Source of the DNA: Multifurca ochricompacta
Lineage: Eukaryota > Basidiomycota > Agaricomycetes > Russulales > Russulaceae
Direction: 5' to 3'
Length of the DNA: 64,000 nucleotides
Assembly (NCBI GenBank): GCA_022496185.1
Contig: WTXG01000010.1
Location: forward strand, 1-64,000
Position numbers and translations under genes: made by a program. Below the pieces are notes generated by a model. That model had not been told where the DNA came from, made no database searches, and was given only the letters and a program-made list of their open reading frames with translations. The stretch's first letter is position 1. Each line of letters opens with the position of its first letter. Of this stretch, positions 1 to 11,090 are shown in pieces.

Positions 1-3000
1 CGGCAAATTTTTACAAAATTTCCATGTGGGTCGTACATAACACGTTCTCTCGGATGCAGTACTACTTGTCCTTCTGCGTGGGCGTGGGTGTGGGCATGGG
101 CGCTTGTGACACACATCATCATCATCATCTTTCTCGTCTCTGGTGGTATTACTTACCATCGCCCCCCCCAAAGCGTTTCTCACTTCCGACTCCTGAGAAA
201 GGGGGATGAATTCACATTCAAAGCGGGAGCGACACTGGAGCGGGTAGAAATAGTTGGGCGGGCAAAGGATGTTTTTTTGACTTTGGCTAATAACTTAACT
301 TGCTTGGGCCGAACATCTTTCCCCTCCTTTGTTAGTTAGCTAGTCGCTTTAATAAAAAAACTTACCCTTTGCAGATGGGACGTCTCATGCTTAATGAACG
401 ATCGCCTGGATAGGCAGGGGGGGCCAGGACAGACCCATCGCAGTCGAGGAAAATTCGCACAAGGCCACTTTCTCCACTCTTCTCCATCACCCCTTCCTCT
501 TCCTATTCCTCTCTTCCTTCCTTCCTTCCCCTCCCCTCCCCTCCCCTCCCCTCGACCCCATTTCGTTCGTACCCGCTCCATCCACCTTGCGTCCGTGTTA
601 TGTTTTAGTTTTTTCCCGCCTCAAGTTAGTGCCGCATGCATGACAACATTGGGTATGAGAAGTACTTTTTTTTTTTTTCTTCTTTTGCGCTGCAGCCGAG
701 GTTCCCGCGTGAACATTGATAGCGATTCTTTTTTATTTTATTTTGTTTTATATTTTGGGACCTGAAAAAAAAGAAAAAAAAGAAAGAGGAATGGAACAGA
801 CGCGGTTGCCATCATAAATTAGGTGCTTTCCTTCTAATGTCCGAGTACCAGGCGCCTCTCTCTCTCTTTCTCTCCCCCTAGAAGTTATCATTCTCGCCTC
901 GCCTCACCTCGCCCCTTTCCCCCTCCCCCTCCCCTCCTCCTCCCTCCTCTGCCCTTACGCAAGTTTACCCTTCCGGGTTGGCGCTGTCCCTCGGCACCTT
1001 TGGCCCACTTCCTCGGCACCTTTTCCCTTAGCTTGGGTACTATCGTTCGCAGTTATGTTTATGTTTTTTTTATTTGTTTTGTTTATGGGGAGCATGACAT
1101 GACGATGATGATGATGATGATATGTCAATATATTGTGTGCGCCTAAATTACTCGACTCCTTTTTTTGTCTGTCTGGGTCTGTCTGGTCTGAGTTCTTTTG
1201 CCATAGTTATGGAAGCAGAAGCCTCCTCCTCCCTACCTCAAGCTCAAGCCATTTACACGGGTTATGATTGCGAGGGGGGGTGTGGGGGGGTGGGGTGGTA
1301 GTTCTTTAGTTTTTTTAATTTCCCTCACTCCCTCCTTCCCCTTCCCCCCCCGCGCGCCGCCCATACAAAGCGGGAGAACTAAAAAAAAAATTTGACTAAG
1401 GAGTTTTTTTTTTCCCCAATCCCATTCCCATCCAATCTGTCTGTCTGTGTCCTACTTTTAGCACACTGACCGTAGCGCGGGCTTGGGGCGGCAATTTGAA
1501 TGGGGGAGAGAGAGAAATAAAACATAATAAAAAATTCGGGTGTCTCCTTTTTCCCCCCCCCCCCCCCCCTTTTTTTTTTTTTTTTTTGCTTTGAAGGCTC
1601 GCTTTCAGTCGTCGTCGTGAAGAAGGGTGGGAGGGTGGTGTGGGAGTAGGGAAGTAGGGAAGTGGGGGAAGGGAGGGGGCGCAATTGAATCAATATCCAA
1701 CTGTGTAGGGTCTGGTCTTTTATGGGCGCTTGTTTTTTAAAGCAAGCGGATACGGATACACTACCTCCCTTCTTCTCCTTCCCCTTTCTTCCTATCCCCC
1801 TCCCCCGTCTTGGGAAAAAAGACTCACGCGCCCCCTTCACGGAACGCAAAAGCCGAAACTCACATGTTGTTGTTGTTGTTGTTGTTGTAGTGTATGCATA
1901 ACGCGTTACCCTATATCATTGAAAAAATTACGGTGCGATGGATGGCAACGTTCTACGTCATGCAAATCTATTCGTACATGTTTTTCCCCCCTTTCCCCCC
2001 CCATACACACACATCCTCACCCACCCGTCTTCTTTTTTTTAAAATAAAAAAAAAAGAAATATCATCAAAAACTATCGAACCTCGTGACGACCTCAACAGA
2101 GTAAGCCCTGCGAAAATATTGGTTTAGATGTGGCAATTCGAAACTTTATCCCTATCCCTTTACCCTTACTACCTTTACCCCTCATTCGCTCCCGCTATCT
2201 CTTCGCTTCCTTCCTTCCTTCATTCATCCATCTATCCATCCACCACATGGCCAGTGTGCTCAGAGAGGTATAGGTATGCTACTAGAGTGAGTTAGCCTGA
2301 GCTCGAGTCTCTGAACGAGGAAAACCTCTTTTTTTTCTTTTCGGTTTTCCTTTTGTTTTTTTTTTTGCTGCCCCTTGCCAGCTGTCAACTCCCCCCCCTC
2401 CCCTCGCCAAGACGTCTTTCTTCTTGGCCGCTAAGGCGCTACGCGGGTGCGCTTCGCGCCACAGGGCTCTCTCCCCACCCACCCCTTCCCCTTCCCCCGT
2501 CCCTTTTTTTTTAATTTTTTTAATTTTTATTTCCCCTTCTATAGCCATCCCTTTGGAAAGTTAGTTATTTGCCATTTCGTTTGGAACACGGGAACGAACG
2601 ACGGGATGACGAGTCACGACGAAGCGGAGTGTGGGAGAGACCAAACAAACTGTTGAACACGTATCATGAAATCATGCGCCCCCCTTCCCCCTCCCCCCTT
2701 TCCCTCCCCCTGCCCTTCCTCTCCCTTACCTGAATCAGAAAATTCAAAGTTAAACCCATCTTGCGGAAGTTGCCATCAATGTTGTACTCGGGAAAGGGAA
2801 GCTGCGAGGGGGGGGGTGTGTGGGGGGGGGGGGCGGGAAGGGAAGGGAAGGGAAGAATCTCTATCTATCAAATGAGAGAATCACAAGTTACAATCGGGGT
2901 ATCATTGCAACAACAAGGTTGACAGGGCTTACCTTTTTGGTTCTATTGGTCCAGCACTTTTTTAGCCGGGGATAGCTTTATGCGGCTCTTGGTGGCTGGC

Positions 3001-5050
3001 GCATCAACGCTTAGATCTTGCGAGCACGCGGCTCCGAAGCAACAAGCAACCAGGGATTACCTCTCTGTAACAGATCGTTTTGAGGTAAGGACGCAGGAAG
3101 TGGAAGTGGAAGATTCTTGGCCGGCCGAAAATCTTGTTTATCGACCCGACAACCAGAACCCCGGCAAGGTTCTATTCTCCTCCCCGATGAGACCGACGTG
3201 CGAATCTGGTCTCAAAAAAAAACAAAAATAACATGCTCTCCGGAAAGAGGACACCCCTTTCGTGGGGTGGGTCCACATCACATTCGTGCCTATTTGGCTG
3301 GCTGGCCCACTTGTTCGCTTACACGTATTGAAGTATCATTCGTCATTTCGTTCGCTTGGTGCGATTGCTCCCGTATGGCTCCAACGGTGCGTGTGTCACG
3401 AAAGAAGGTTGTCCGCTCTCCACTGGTGCTGCTGAAAAGAATAAGAAAAAAAAAAAAAGAAACGATCGAAAGAAAGAGAAAAAGAAAAACCCGTGGATAA
3501 CGTTGCGGATTGCGTTTCACACCTGTCATGGGTAATTTGTATATCGTGAGAGTGAAAGTGAGGTTTTTTTTGATCAAGGCTTGACTCTTTTTAGAGAAGA
3601 AGGTGAGAAAACCGAATCGTATTCAAAAATGGGGGTTATTGATTTGCCGGGTCTGGTTTTTCAAAATCCGAGTGATCATACTAGATGATATTTGTTTGCA
3701 TGCAAAGGGGGGACATTAGGTGGACTTGGAGAGACAGAATGAAAAAAAAGAAGAAACGGAAATCTATGAGAATTGATCGGTTTCATACTACTAAAATGAA
3801 AACAGTGCTGGTTGATAACGTCCTCAAATTTTGCGTACATTGATGGGGGAGGAGGGGGGAGGAGAGAGGGGGGCGGGGGGCAAGGGAATACGGTGAAATG
3901 AAGACCCCGGAAGACGTTTGAAGGGAAAGGCGGTTACGAGAGACTGGTTCTCCTGGCAGGCAGCACAGCGGCGTTTGCAACAATAGCTACGTCAGAGGTT
4001 GCTCTCTGGGAAATGAGATGATCGATTTCTAGAGAAGACATCAAACAAACGCGGGGGGAGGCGGGGTCAAGCGCTCAACAACTGGTTGAAAATTTACGTC
4101 CGTCCACAAAGGCTTGGCGCCTTGGGGGAAATAAGGCTGACCATATCAGAGCTGGCTGGATAAAGGTAGAATCGAGATGGGATCCATATAGGGTCCGGAC
4201 GTATGTCGGGGAGAACTGGGAGGTCAGTTTTCTTTTTTTTTCCTTTCTTTTTTTTTTTTTTTTTTGCTGAGCTGGCCAGGGGGGAAAGCCGTTGACCGGA
4301 GTCAAAAAAAAATTGAGATCTGCTGCTGCTTGTGAAGGAACGTGTCAGCCGAAATATGGGTACGGAGAGTGTGCTGCAAGAGGCCACATTGACCGTTAGG
4401 GCGTAAAGATCTTTTACCTACCAGGAGGACTTTGATGGGAGTACTAGAGGTTCATCTCCCGGAAGGAACCTGACCTCATGCCATCGAGGAAAAAAAAAAA
4501 AGAAAAGAAAAGAAAAAAAGTGGAATGGACCCCTCGACACTCGCCCAAAAACAGGTATAGGGTGAAACAATGCGAGAAGTTATCTCTGTATAGTCGTGTA
4601 GTGGCGCCATCTTTAGTTGCACAAGTCATGTCTTAATGTTTGTCCATGAGGAGGTGTAGACAGGGTAAAGGGTAAAGGGGACATCGGTGCTTCAAGGGTG
4701 TGGGTGTGGTATGTTAGTGGTCCCGACTCCGAAAGTCACCTAAGAGAGTTCCGTGAAGAAAAGTGAGGGAACGTGGCAACGTAAGTGGAGATGATAAAAG
4801 ACGCTCAAACGGGTACTCTTTCAGAGTCCTATCGGGCGAGGGGATGATAATCATACGAGATGGATGGAGAGAGGGTAGATGAAGATTGGTGGTGGTGGTT
4901 GGTTGCTGTATCCACGGTTCACGTGACTCGTTTCATTGACCCCGCGCGGCGCGTGTTTTATCACGAAACGCGCAAAGGTCAAAGCGAGGGAATCAGTCAT
5001 TCATTCATTCAACAACAACCATCTCTTGTCGTCTTTCTTATTAATTGTAA
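1..5050. other. Gene-free, homopolymer-rich region
   Basis: No open frame here resembles a known protein, and none can be joined across plausible GT-AG introns into one. The stretch is full of long C, T, A and G runs, pyrimidine tracts (for example around 480-560 and 880-950) and short tandem triplets (CAT near 116-127, GAT near 1102-1120, TGT near 1866-1889). It may be long promoter and UTR sequence, or simply a gene desert. Nothing else is supported. Confidence 0.6.
1553..1587. repeat. C17/T18 homopolymer pair
   Basis: Seventeen C are followed directly by eighteen T. The run lengths are likely to be inaccurate with any long-read technology. No function is inferred. Confidence 0.9.
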
Positions 5051-6958
5051 ATGTCGAAGCGTACTTTCTCACAAGTAGAATCATCCTCACCTACTCAACC
5101 TTCTTCATCATCACCACTTAAAAGACTACATACTTCTACCCCAGCGTCACGTTCAACTCCTAGTTCTCTCTTATCTACGCCATATACTCCTTCCGTTTAT
5201 TCTATCCCTGCGGATTCTCCCACAAACCCACTTGGCCTCAAAAGACGCGTCAATAATCTCACCCTTCCTAAAGCAACTCCATTCTCAAAACATGTCGCGC
5301 TTCGGTTCCAGCTTATGACCACCGTCGACGACACCCTTCCACCAAAACATTCACTCTGGAATACCTCTCAGGTTCTTCTCCACCCAATAATACCACCACC
5401 ATTCAACCAAAGAACCCTACCACCGCAGAATATACGAGCCAAGGCACTTACCGCATCGTACAAGTCCCACTCTCGTACACTTTCCGTCATCTACGCGCCC
5501 TTATCCTATTCCTATTCTCCGGTGACCCTGCCGCACCGCCTTGTGTCCCGGGGCACCTTTTTGCCGTCCATCATGGCATTAATATTAGTGCTCCGGGAGA
5601 GATTGTCTGCGGCAGAGTACGCGTCAAACTCTCCCGCGCGAGAGACCCGTACTACTCGTCACGCTCTCTTGCCGACCTTATTGCTGCCGCAGATGCCCTA
5701 GGGCAGGGAGAGGAAGAACTTGAGGATGAAGAAGAGGATGCGAGTTGGAGATGGGAGGGTGAGGATGATTTTACGCTCGGCCATGTATGGGAGGTACGCG
5801 CGCGCGATCCGAAGCGCGGTATCATCTATGTACGTGAAAAACCCTCTCTCTCTCTCTCTCTTTGAGAACTGTTTATTCCAAAAAAATTAAAAAAAACATC
5901 GGTTTATTTTTATTTTTATTTTTTATTTTGCAAATCGCTGATACTTGATGGTCATGTTTTATAGTACCACGATGACACGACGACGGTGCACATCACGCTG
6001 AACACCCAATCTGTGCCACATCGTAAGGGCGTCGGTAACATGCCTTTCGTCTTCCGGGCCTACGTATCGCGGACCTCGATTCCTCACGTCCACGCTCGCC
6101 TTCAACCTCTTTGACACTGTTACCAGTACCAGCGCAGGTACCACCACCTCCTGCTCGCATCTTCCCGGCATACAAGCCACCCGTCCCCAAGCCACCAGAC
6201 GCGACGTTGTCCAGCACGACCATAGACACGAAACCTCGAGATGGAGCAGGCGGCACAGACATCGACATCGACGACTCCTCATCCTCAGAAGAAGACGACT
6301 TTGACGGCGGGCTCAACACCCGCGTATGGAACCACATTGGCGCGTTCACGCGTTTCCTCTCACTCATGCGCGCTCGCGCCCGCTCCGCCGCTTCTGCTGC
6401 CTCCTCCTCCTCCGCCTCCTCCTCCGCCTCCTCACATTCTCCGTCACCCACCGTACCACCCTCCCCTTCCTCCCCAATTTTATCATCACCACCACCCACA
6501 AGAAGAGGTATACGTCGCGCTTCCACGATACCTTACGCCAATGCAGGACCAAGTAGCTGCACTACCAGTAGTATAGTATCCCTCTCCCTCCCAACAACAA
6601 CGCGTCCTGGACCGCAGACGTGCCGCCGAGTATCACCTCATCCTCGCCGACCCGCAGCCTACCGAGTCTGACACCCGCTCCGGCACGTGCGAGGACACGA
6701 TATCGTGTTGCGAGGGCGGCGCGTCGCCTGTTGGGTTTAACGGAACGGGGGTTGGAGAGTGAGGCTGCGGAGGAGGCTGATGTTGTGGAGGGGCGGGTGC
6801 TAGGGCAGAGCAAGAAGGGCTTGAGGAAAGGGGATAAGGATAGAAAGAAAGAGAAGGGGGGACGCGCGGAAAGGGAGAGGGATCAGACGAAGATGGGTTC
6901 AAAGGGAGATGCTGATGAGAAAGTATGGAATCCGTTCGCACATCTGAAGGATGCCTGA
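5051..6958 (+). CDS. Uncharacterised basidiomycete protein, low complexity, frame-broken
   Basis: The protein opens with MSKRTFSQVESSSP and a Ser/Pro-rich stretch, and ends in an Arg/Lys-rich, charged tail (WNPFAHLKDA, then stop). The middle reads YRIVQVPLSYTFRHLRALIL, then an acidic EEEDASWRWEGEDDFTLGHVW segment. This faintly recalls fungal proteins said to carry a pRiA4b ORF-3-like fold, but I would not name it. The frame moves by one base somewhere in 5300-5345 with no fitting intron, which looks like a missing base. Introns consistent with the frames are 5830-5964 and 6064-6137, plus one ending at 6617 whose donor is uncertain (6508 or 6571). Function is unknown and it is apparently nuclear-type low-complexity sequence. 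The 3' end faces the 3' end of the next gene. Confidence 0.5.
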
Positions 6959-7122
6959 ACTTTTAATCAGTCAGTCATTGATATTTCTTTTCTTTTTCTT
7001 TTTCTTTCTCTTTTTGCCCTTTGCTTTATGATACTTTTATACGCGTAGTACAAGTTTTGCATATCAATAAAGTGGTACATCGGAAAAGGGTCCCCCCCCC
7101 CTCCCCCCATTGTACATATTAT

Positions 7123-8828
7123 TTACCATTCTACTTGCATGATCTTTCGCATAACACCCTCCCGATGCTCCCACACCGTGCGCACCGTACCATGCTCATC
7201 CTCGACAGCACGTACGAACCCCTGTACGCCACCACCGACACCAAAATAGAGCACCTTGGCCGCAACGAGGCACAACGGAATCGGGAACGTCGTCTCTCGC
7301 ATCACTTTTCGTCCAACCCCACCCTGCACACTAACAGTACCGACAGTACCAGAAGCAGAAGTAGAAGCAGAAGTAGAAGTAGAAGTAGAAGTAGAAGTGG
7401 AAGTGGAAGTGGAAATGGGATTGACAGCAGCGCGCAACACGCCAAGAAACGCTTCTAGTGATTCTGCGCGATAGATCGTCTCACTGGCGAGTATGACATC
7501 GTACAACGGTCTCGCTTGCTCTGCCCCTTGAAGCTGGTGCGCGAACAGTTTGGAGAGGGATGTCCAGCTTCCCGAGAAGAAGCGCAACCGGATATTATGC
7601 GCTTCGAGAGAGGTCGTAAAGGCACTGAGGAGCTCCTCAGTCACCGTGAGACCTCCCGGCCGGCCGCACCCGCGTTCTTGTCCTCTGGTGGCGGACGGAA
7701 CTGTCGTTTCCTCGTCCTCGTCCTCGTCTTCGTCTTCGTCTTCGTCTTCCAACTCAGAGTCGGGGACTGAAGCGCGATAACTTGCTGAGAGCGAGGACAT
7801 GTCTGTTTACGAGAATGTGAAGACAAGCGGAGAGATGAAAAAAAGAAAAAGAAAAAAAAAAAGTGGGGAGGGGGAGGGGGAGGGGACGGACACCATGTGA
7901 GAAGGACGTTTGGGAGTGTGACTAGCTCGAGCACGGAATGGTTATAGTCTTGCAGGTGAATCTCGGTCACAGAGACCGGCGATGTCGGTGACGCCTCTCC
8001 ACGATCGGAAGGGTCCGCTGTTACCTCTGAAGAAGCAAGGAATGCAAAAAGGCGGTCTAAGAGTAGGAGGGTGGGAACTGCAGTACCACATCCTAACTAT
8101 GTGATCCCAACAGGGAGGCTCTCATCAGCATAAAATCAAATCAAATAACAAGAATGGGATCGACACAATGGGGAAAGGGGGGCGGGGGGGGGGAGGGGTG
8201 GTGCGGGGGAGATCGCACTGAGCTCTTACCTCGAGCACGCGGAGTCCTCTGACGCCACGTCTGCTTCCTCAAGTTGTACACCAAGAACATCGCGATCGAG
8301 GTAGGCGGCCAAGTCGAGGGAACATTCCCAAGTCTTCAAACCACCTTCATACACACCCGGTACGAGATCGGCTGGTGCGTCCACGAAGGTGGCCTGTTCG
8401 TCCCGACCTTGTGCAAGGAGCTGGAAGCGCGCATCGAAGAGGTCCCGTCGGGCGAGGGTATGTACGCGTCCACCCCGAGTCTGCCCGACCTCCCGTGTGG
8501 GTAGAATGATGGGAGAATAAGAGAGGGCTTCGGGGAGCGCGGAGAGCTGTACTGCGATTGAATTGGGTGGTGAGGGGGAAGGTGAAAAGGGGGGTTGCGC
8601 CCCTCTCCCTTTCCCTTGCCTCTCGTAGATGTAAAGAAAGTGACTGTACGGACTAGCACAGAGAGTGGTATTTCCTCCGCAGGCAGATCTTCTTTTTCCG
8701 ATCTACTTTCTGAGGCTGCGAGAGTTTCAGGAGGCACCTTGGACAGTCTTCGTATTAGGATTGGAGGAGTCCAAAAAAGATTCATCAAGGTCGTCTTGAA
8801 GGTCAAAGTCAAATGTAAAAGCAGACAT
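7123..8828 (-). CDS. HPM1: Histidine protein methyltransferase, Hpm1/METTL18 type
   Basis: This is an S-adenosylmethionine-dependent methyltransferase. Yeast Hpm1 and human METTL18 modify a histidine of ribosomal protein uL3. Visible family marks are an N-terminal GVYEGGLKTWECSLDLAAYL segment, motif I RVLELGCGTAVP (split by an intron after its Glu), IHLQDYNHSVLELVTLPNVL, LYDVILASETIYR, and the C-terminal LVAAKVLYFGVGGGV. The last two introns are well placed: exons 8096-7892 and 7802-7123 keep frame and join LLTW to YMSSLSAS. The start MSAFTFDFDLQDD at 8828 is typical. Two frame changes in the N-terminal part (about 8735-8745 and 8245-8280) have no intron of reasonable length and look like lost bases. 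A (Ser-Thr)n insertion lies between the last two conserved blocks. Confidence 0.85.
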
Positions 8829-8949
8829 TTTCAAAAAAAAAAAACTGAGGAAAGGATGCGATAGAAGAGAAGAAGGGAAGGGAAGGTAAAGAGGTAAAGA
8901 GTACGAGTACAATAGATCTACTCACGACCAAGTCCTCGACCGTTTCACG

Positions 8950-10284
8950 CTATATCCCATAATTGTAGTCCGTCCTCTCCCATCGGTGACTCTGGTTTAG
9001 CGTCAATATCAACTTGGTCCTGCTCCTTCCAACACCCCTCTCCCCCGTCGCACGCCCTAACCAATCCCGATATCCTTCCTCGAACCCATACGCGTTATGC
9101 CTCGGGCCAGGCGGTAAAAACACATAGACCGAACCTTCCTCGCTCAACGCGAGCTTCTCGCGAGCCATCTCACGCAACAATCGCGTCATGTCGTCTACGC
9201 GATAATACCCGGAACAACACCCACACAACTGTTCCGGTGCCGGCGGTAGTTGCACGGGTTGCAGGACGAGTCGGCGTAGGGCGCCCTCCGACGGGAGGAA
9301 TCGTTCCCAATCGACGGGCACCGCGCGGGGTTCGGCGCTCCACTGGTGATCGCGCAGGCGTTCGAGTCGGGCGGGGACGATGCCGCGCTCGGCGAGTTCG
9401 GAGTGTAGCGCGCGAACCATGTCGTAGTCGAACGCGAGGAGTTCCGAAAGCCGTACGTGTGTCAGACCCGGTGCGAGCGGTTGAAGACGCTGTAGGAAGA
9501 GATCAAATGAGATGGGCGAGGCGAGGTGCAGCCGTCGTAACGCCGGCAACGTCGGCTCGTCCTCTTCTTCCTTGTGCGTGTCTGTCCCCGCCGCCGTACC
9601 GCCGCCGCCGCCGCCGCCACCACCATCACCACCCTCACCCTCACCTCTCTCGGCCTTATAGCCGTACCTGCTGCGCCATCATAATCCCTTAACCGCGCAT
9701 CAAACCCGCCCCGGATGGAGAGCTCCTCGAGACATGGAAAGCGGTAGCGCTTGAGATCGGAAAAGAACAGACGGCCATTAGGCGATACGTGTATGTCATA
9801 ACACATCATCGCGAGGGTGCGGAGAGTTGGGGCAGCATAAGCGAAGAGCACCCGCACGGCGCGCGCCCAGGAGTCCGCCTCGGCATTGAAAGTCGCTTCG
9901 ATCCGCCGACGACCCACCATGTCGCGTGTTGCTCCCATCTCCTGGTACCGCAACTCTCGAGCGCGCAAGTGGTACGATTTGACACGAACAGGTGTGTGAT
10001 TGTCGGTCCTCCGACCTTCCGCTTTCCCTTTCCCATCACAACGGAATCAGCAACCTTGGGTGCTGTTGCTGTTGTTGTGCGGAAACGGAGGGGAAGGACC
10101 GGATGCGCTCTGCGAGTCGTACGGTTCGTGCCGTGCCCATGATGGCGAGGGTGTACCATTGATAGGGTGCGGACATTGCGCGGATGTAGCGCGAGACGGC
10201 GGAGAGCGCGACGCCAGCTCCACCTCCATCCGTACAGGCGAGCTCAAAGATATAAGCGTGTATTTCAGGGGGACATTTTTCCAT
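8950..10284 (-). CDS. F-box-like/leucine-rich repeat protein
   Basis: The N-terminus has the agaricomycete F-box-like pattern: MEKCPPEIHAYIFELAC, then ALSAVSRYIRAMSAPYQWYT. Such proteins usually act as substrate adaptors of SCF ubiquitin ligases, but targets cannot be read from sequence. The downstream part has loose leucine-rich segments (APTLRTLAMMC, PCLEELSIRGG, LPALRRLHLASP) and ends WERTDYNYGI. The frame changes three times. The last one, at about 9665-9705, could be a 35- or 38-base GT-AG intron. The other two (about 10060-10080 and 9960-9980) look like single missing bases. A Gly-rich, then acidic linker (GTDTHKEEEDEP) precedes the C-terminal block. It lies 122 bases upstream of HPM1 on the same strand. 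Confidence 0.6.
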
Positions 10285-11090
10285 TGTCCTTTGATCGAGT
10301 GAAGGTTAAAGGGAAAAAAAGGTTCGAGGGAATTCAAAAAGGGAGTGTCTTTTGTTGGTAACTAGCTACCGGGGACAAGGAAGGATTATTGGGTGACCGG
10401 GTCTTTTTATAAGAATGACACGCGCGCCAGAGAGGACGCGAGAAACGCTTGGGTCGGCAGTTGAAGAACGTGGCAGCGGCCGAGAAAGAAAGGGGAAAAA
10501 GAAAAAAGAAAAGAAAAAAAGAACAAGTTATGATAATAATAATAGTACGGTGGTGGAATGGAAGGAAATGATGGATGAATGAGATGAGAGAGGTTCGGTT
10601 CCCTTACCTATCTTTCTTACATTTACATTTATCAATCACGGGCAGAGTGGGCCTCATGGCCGACAGTTTAACAGGACAGGACAGGACAGGACAGGATGGA
10701 TAACGAGTACCGTTTGCTTTTTAGTTCAAGTTCGTTGTTGTGTACATCACTATCACCGTAATGGGTACATCCGAACCTCAAGTTTGGTTCATTGAACACA
10801 GCCTACGCCTACGCAGAACAAGGGGCGCACGCCACAGTCAAAAGGATTTATGATGGAAATGGAATGTTCCGTCACAGAATAGGATTAAATATCTAGGGAA
10901 TGACAGAAAAATGAGGCGAACCCGAAAAACCGAAAACGTCCCATTCAAAGTTGAGGAAGCAAGGCCCCGTCCTACTCCGAGTCGAACTTAACGATCCGTT
11001 CGTGATCAACTCACAGAGGGGCTGTACAACTCTGCTTTGGTGGTGTACTACCAAGAAAAGGAGGGAGGTAAGGGGAGGGGGAAGAAGCGG
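10285..11090. other. Intergenic region, F-box gene promoter and CNA-a 3' flank
   Basis: No coding potential was seen. A short tandem GGACA run (about 10674-10694) and A/G-rich tracts are present. It separates the 5' end of the F-box-like gene from the stop of CNA-a. Confidence 0.6.

Noticed and set aside
1379..1849. 156-codon minus-strand frame
   Set aside because: It crosses the C17/T18 run and consists of Lys/Gly/Phe/Pro runs. There is no family likeness.
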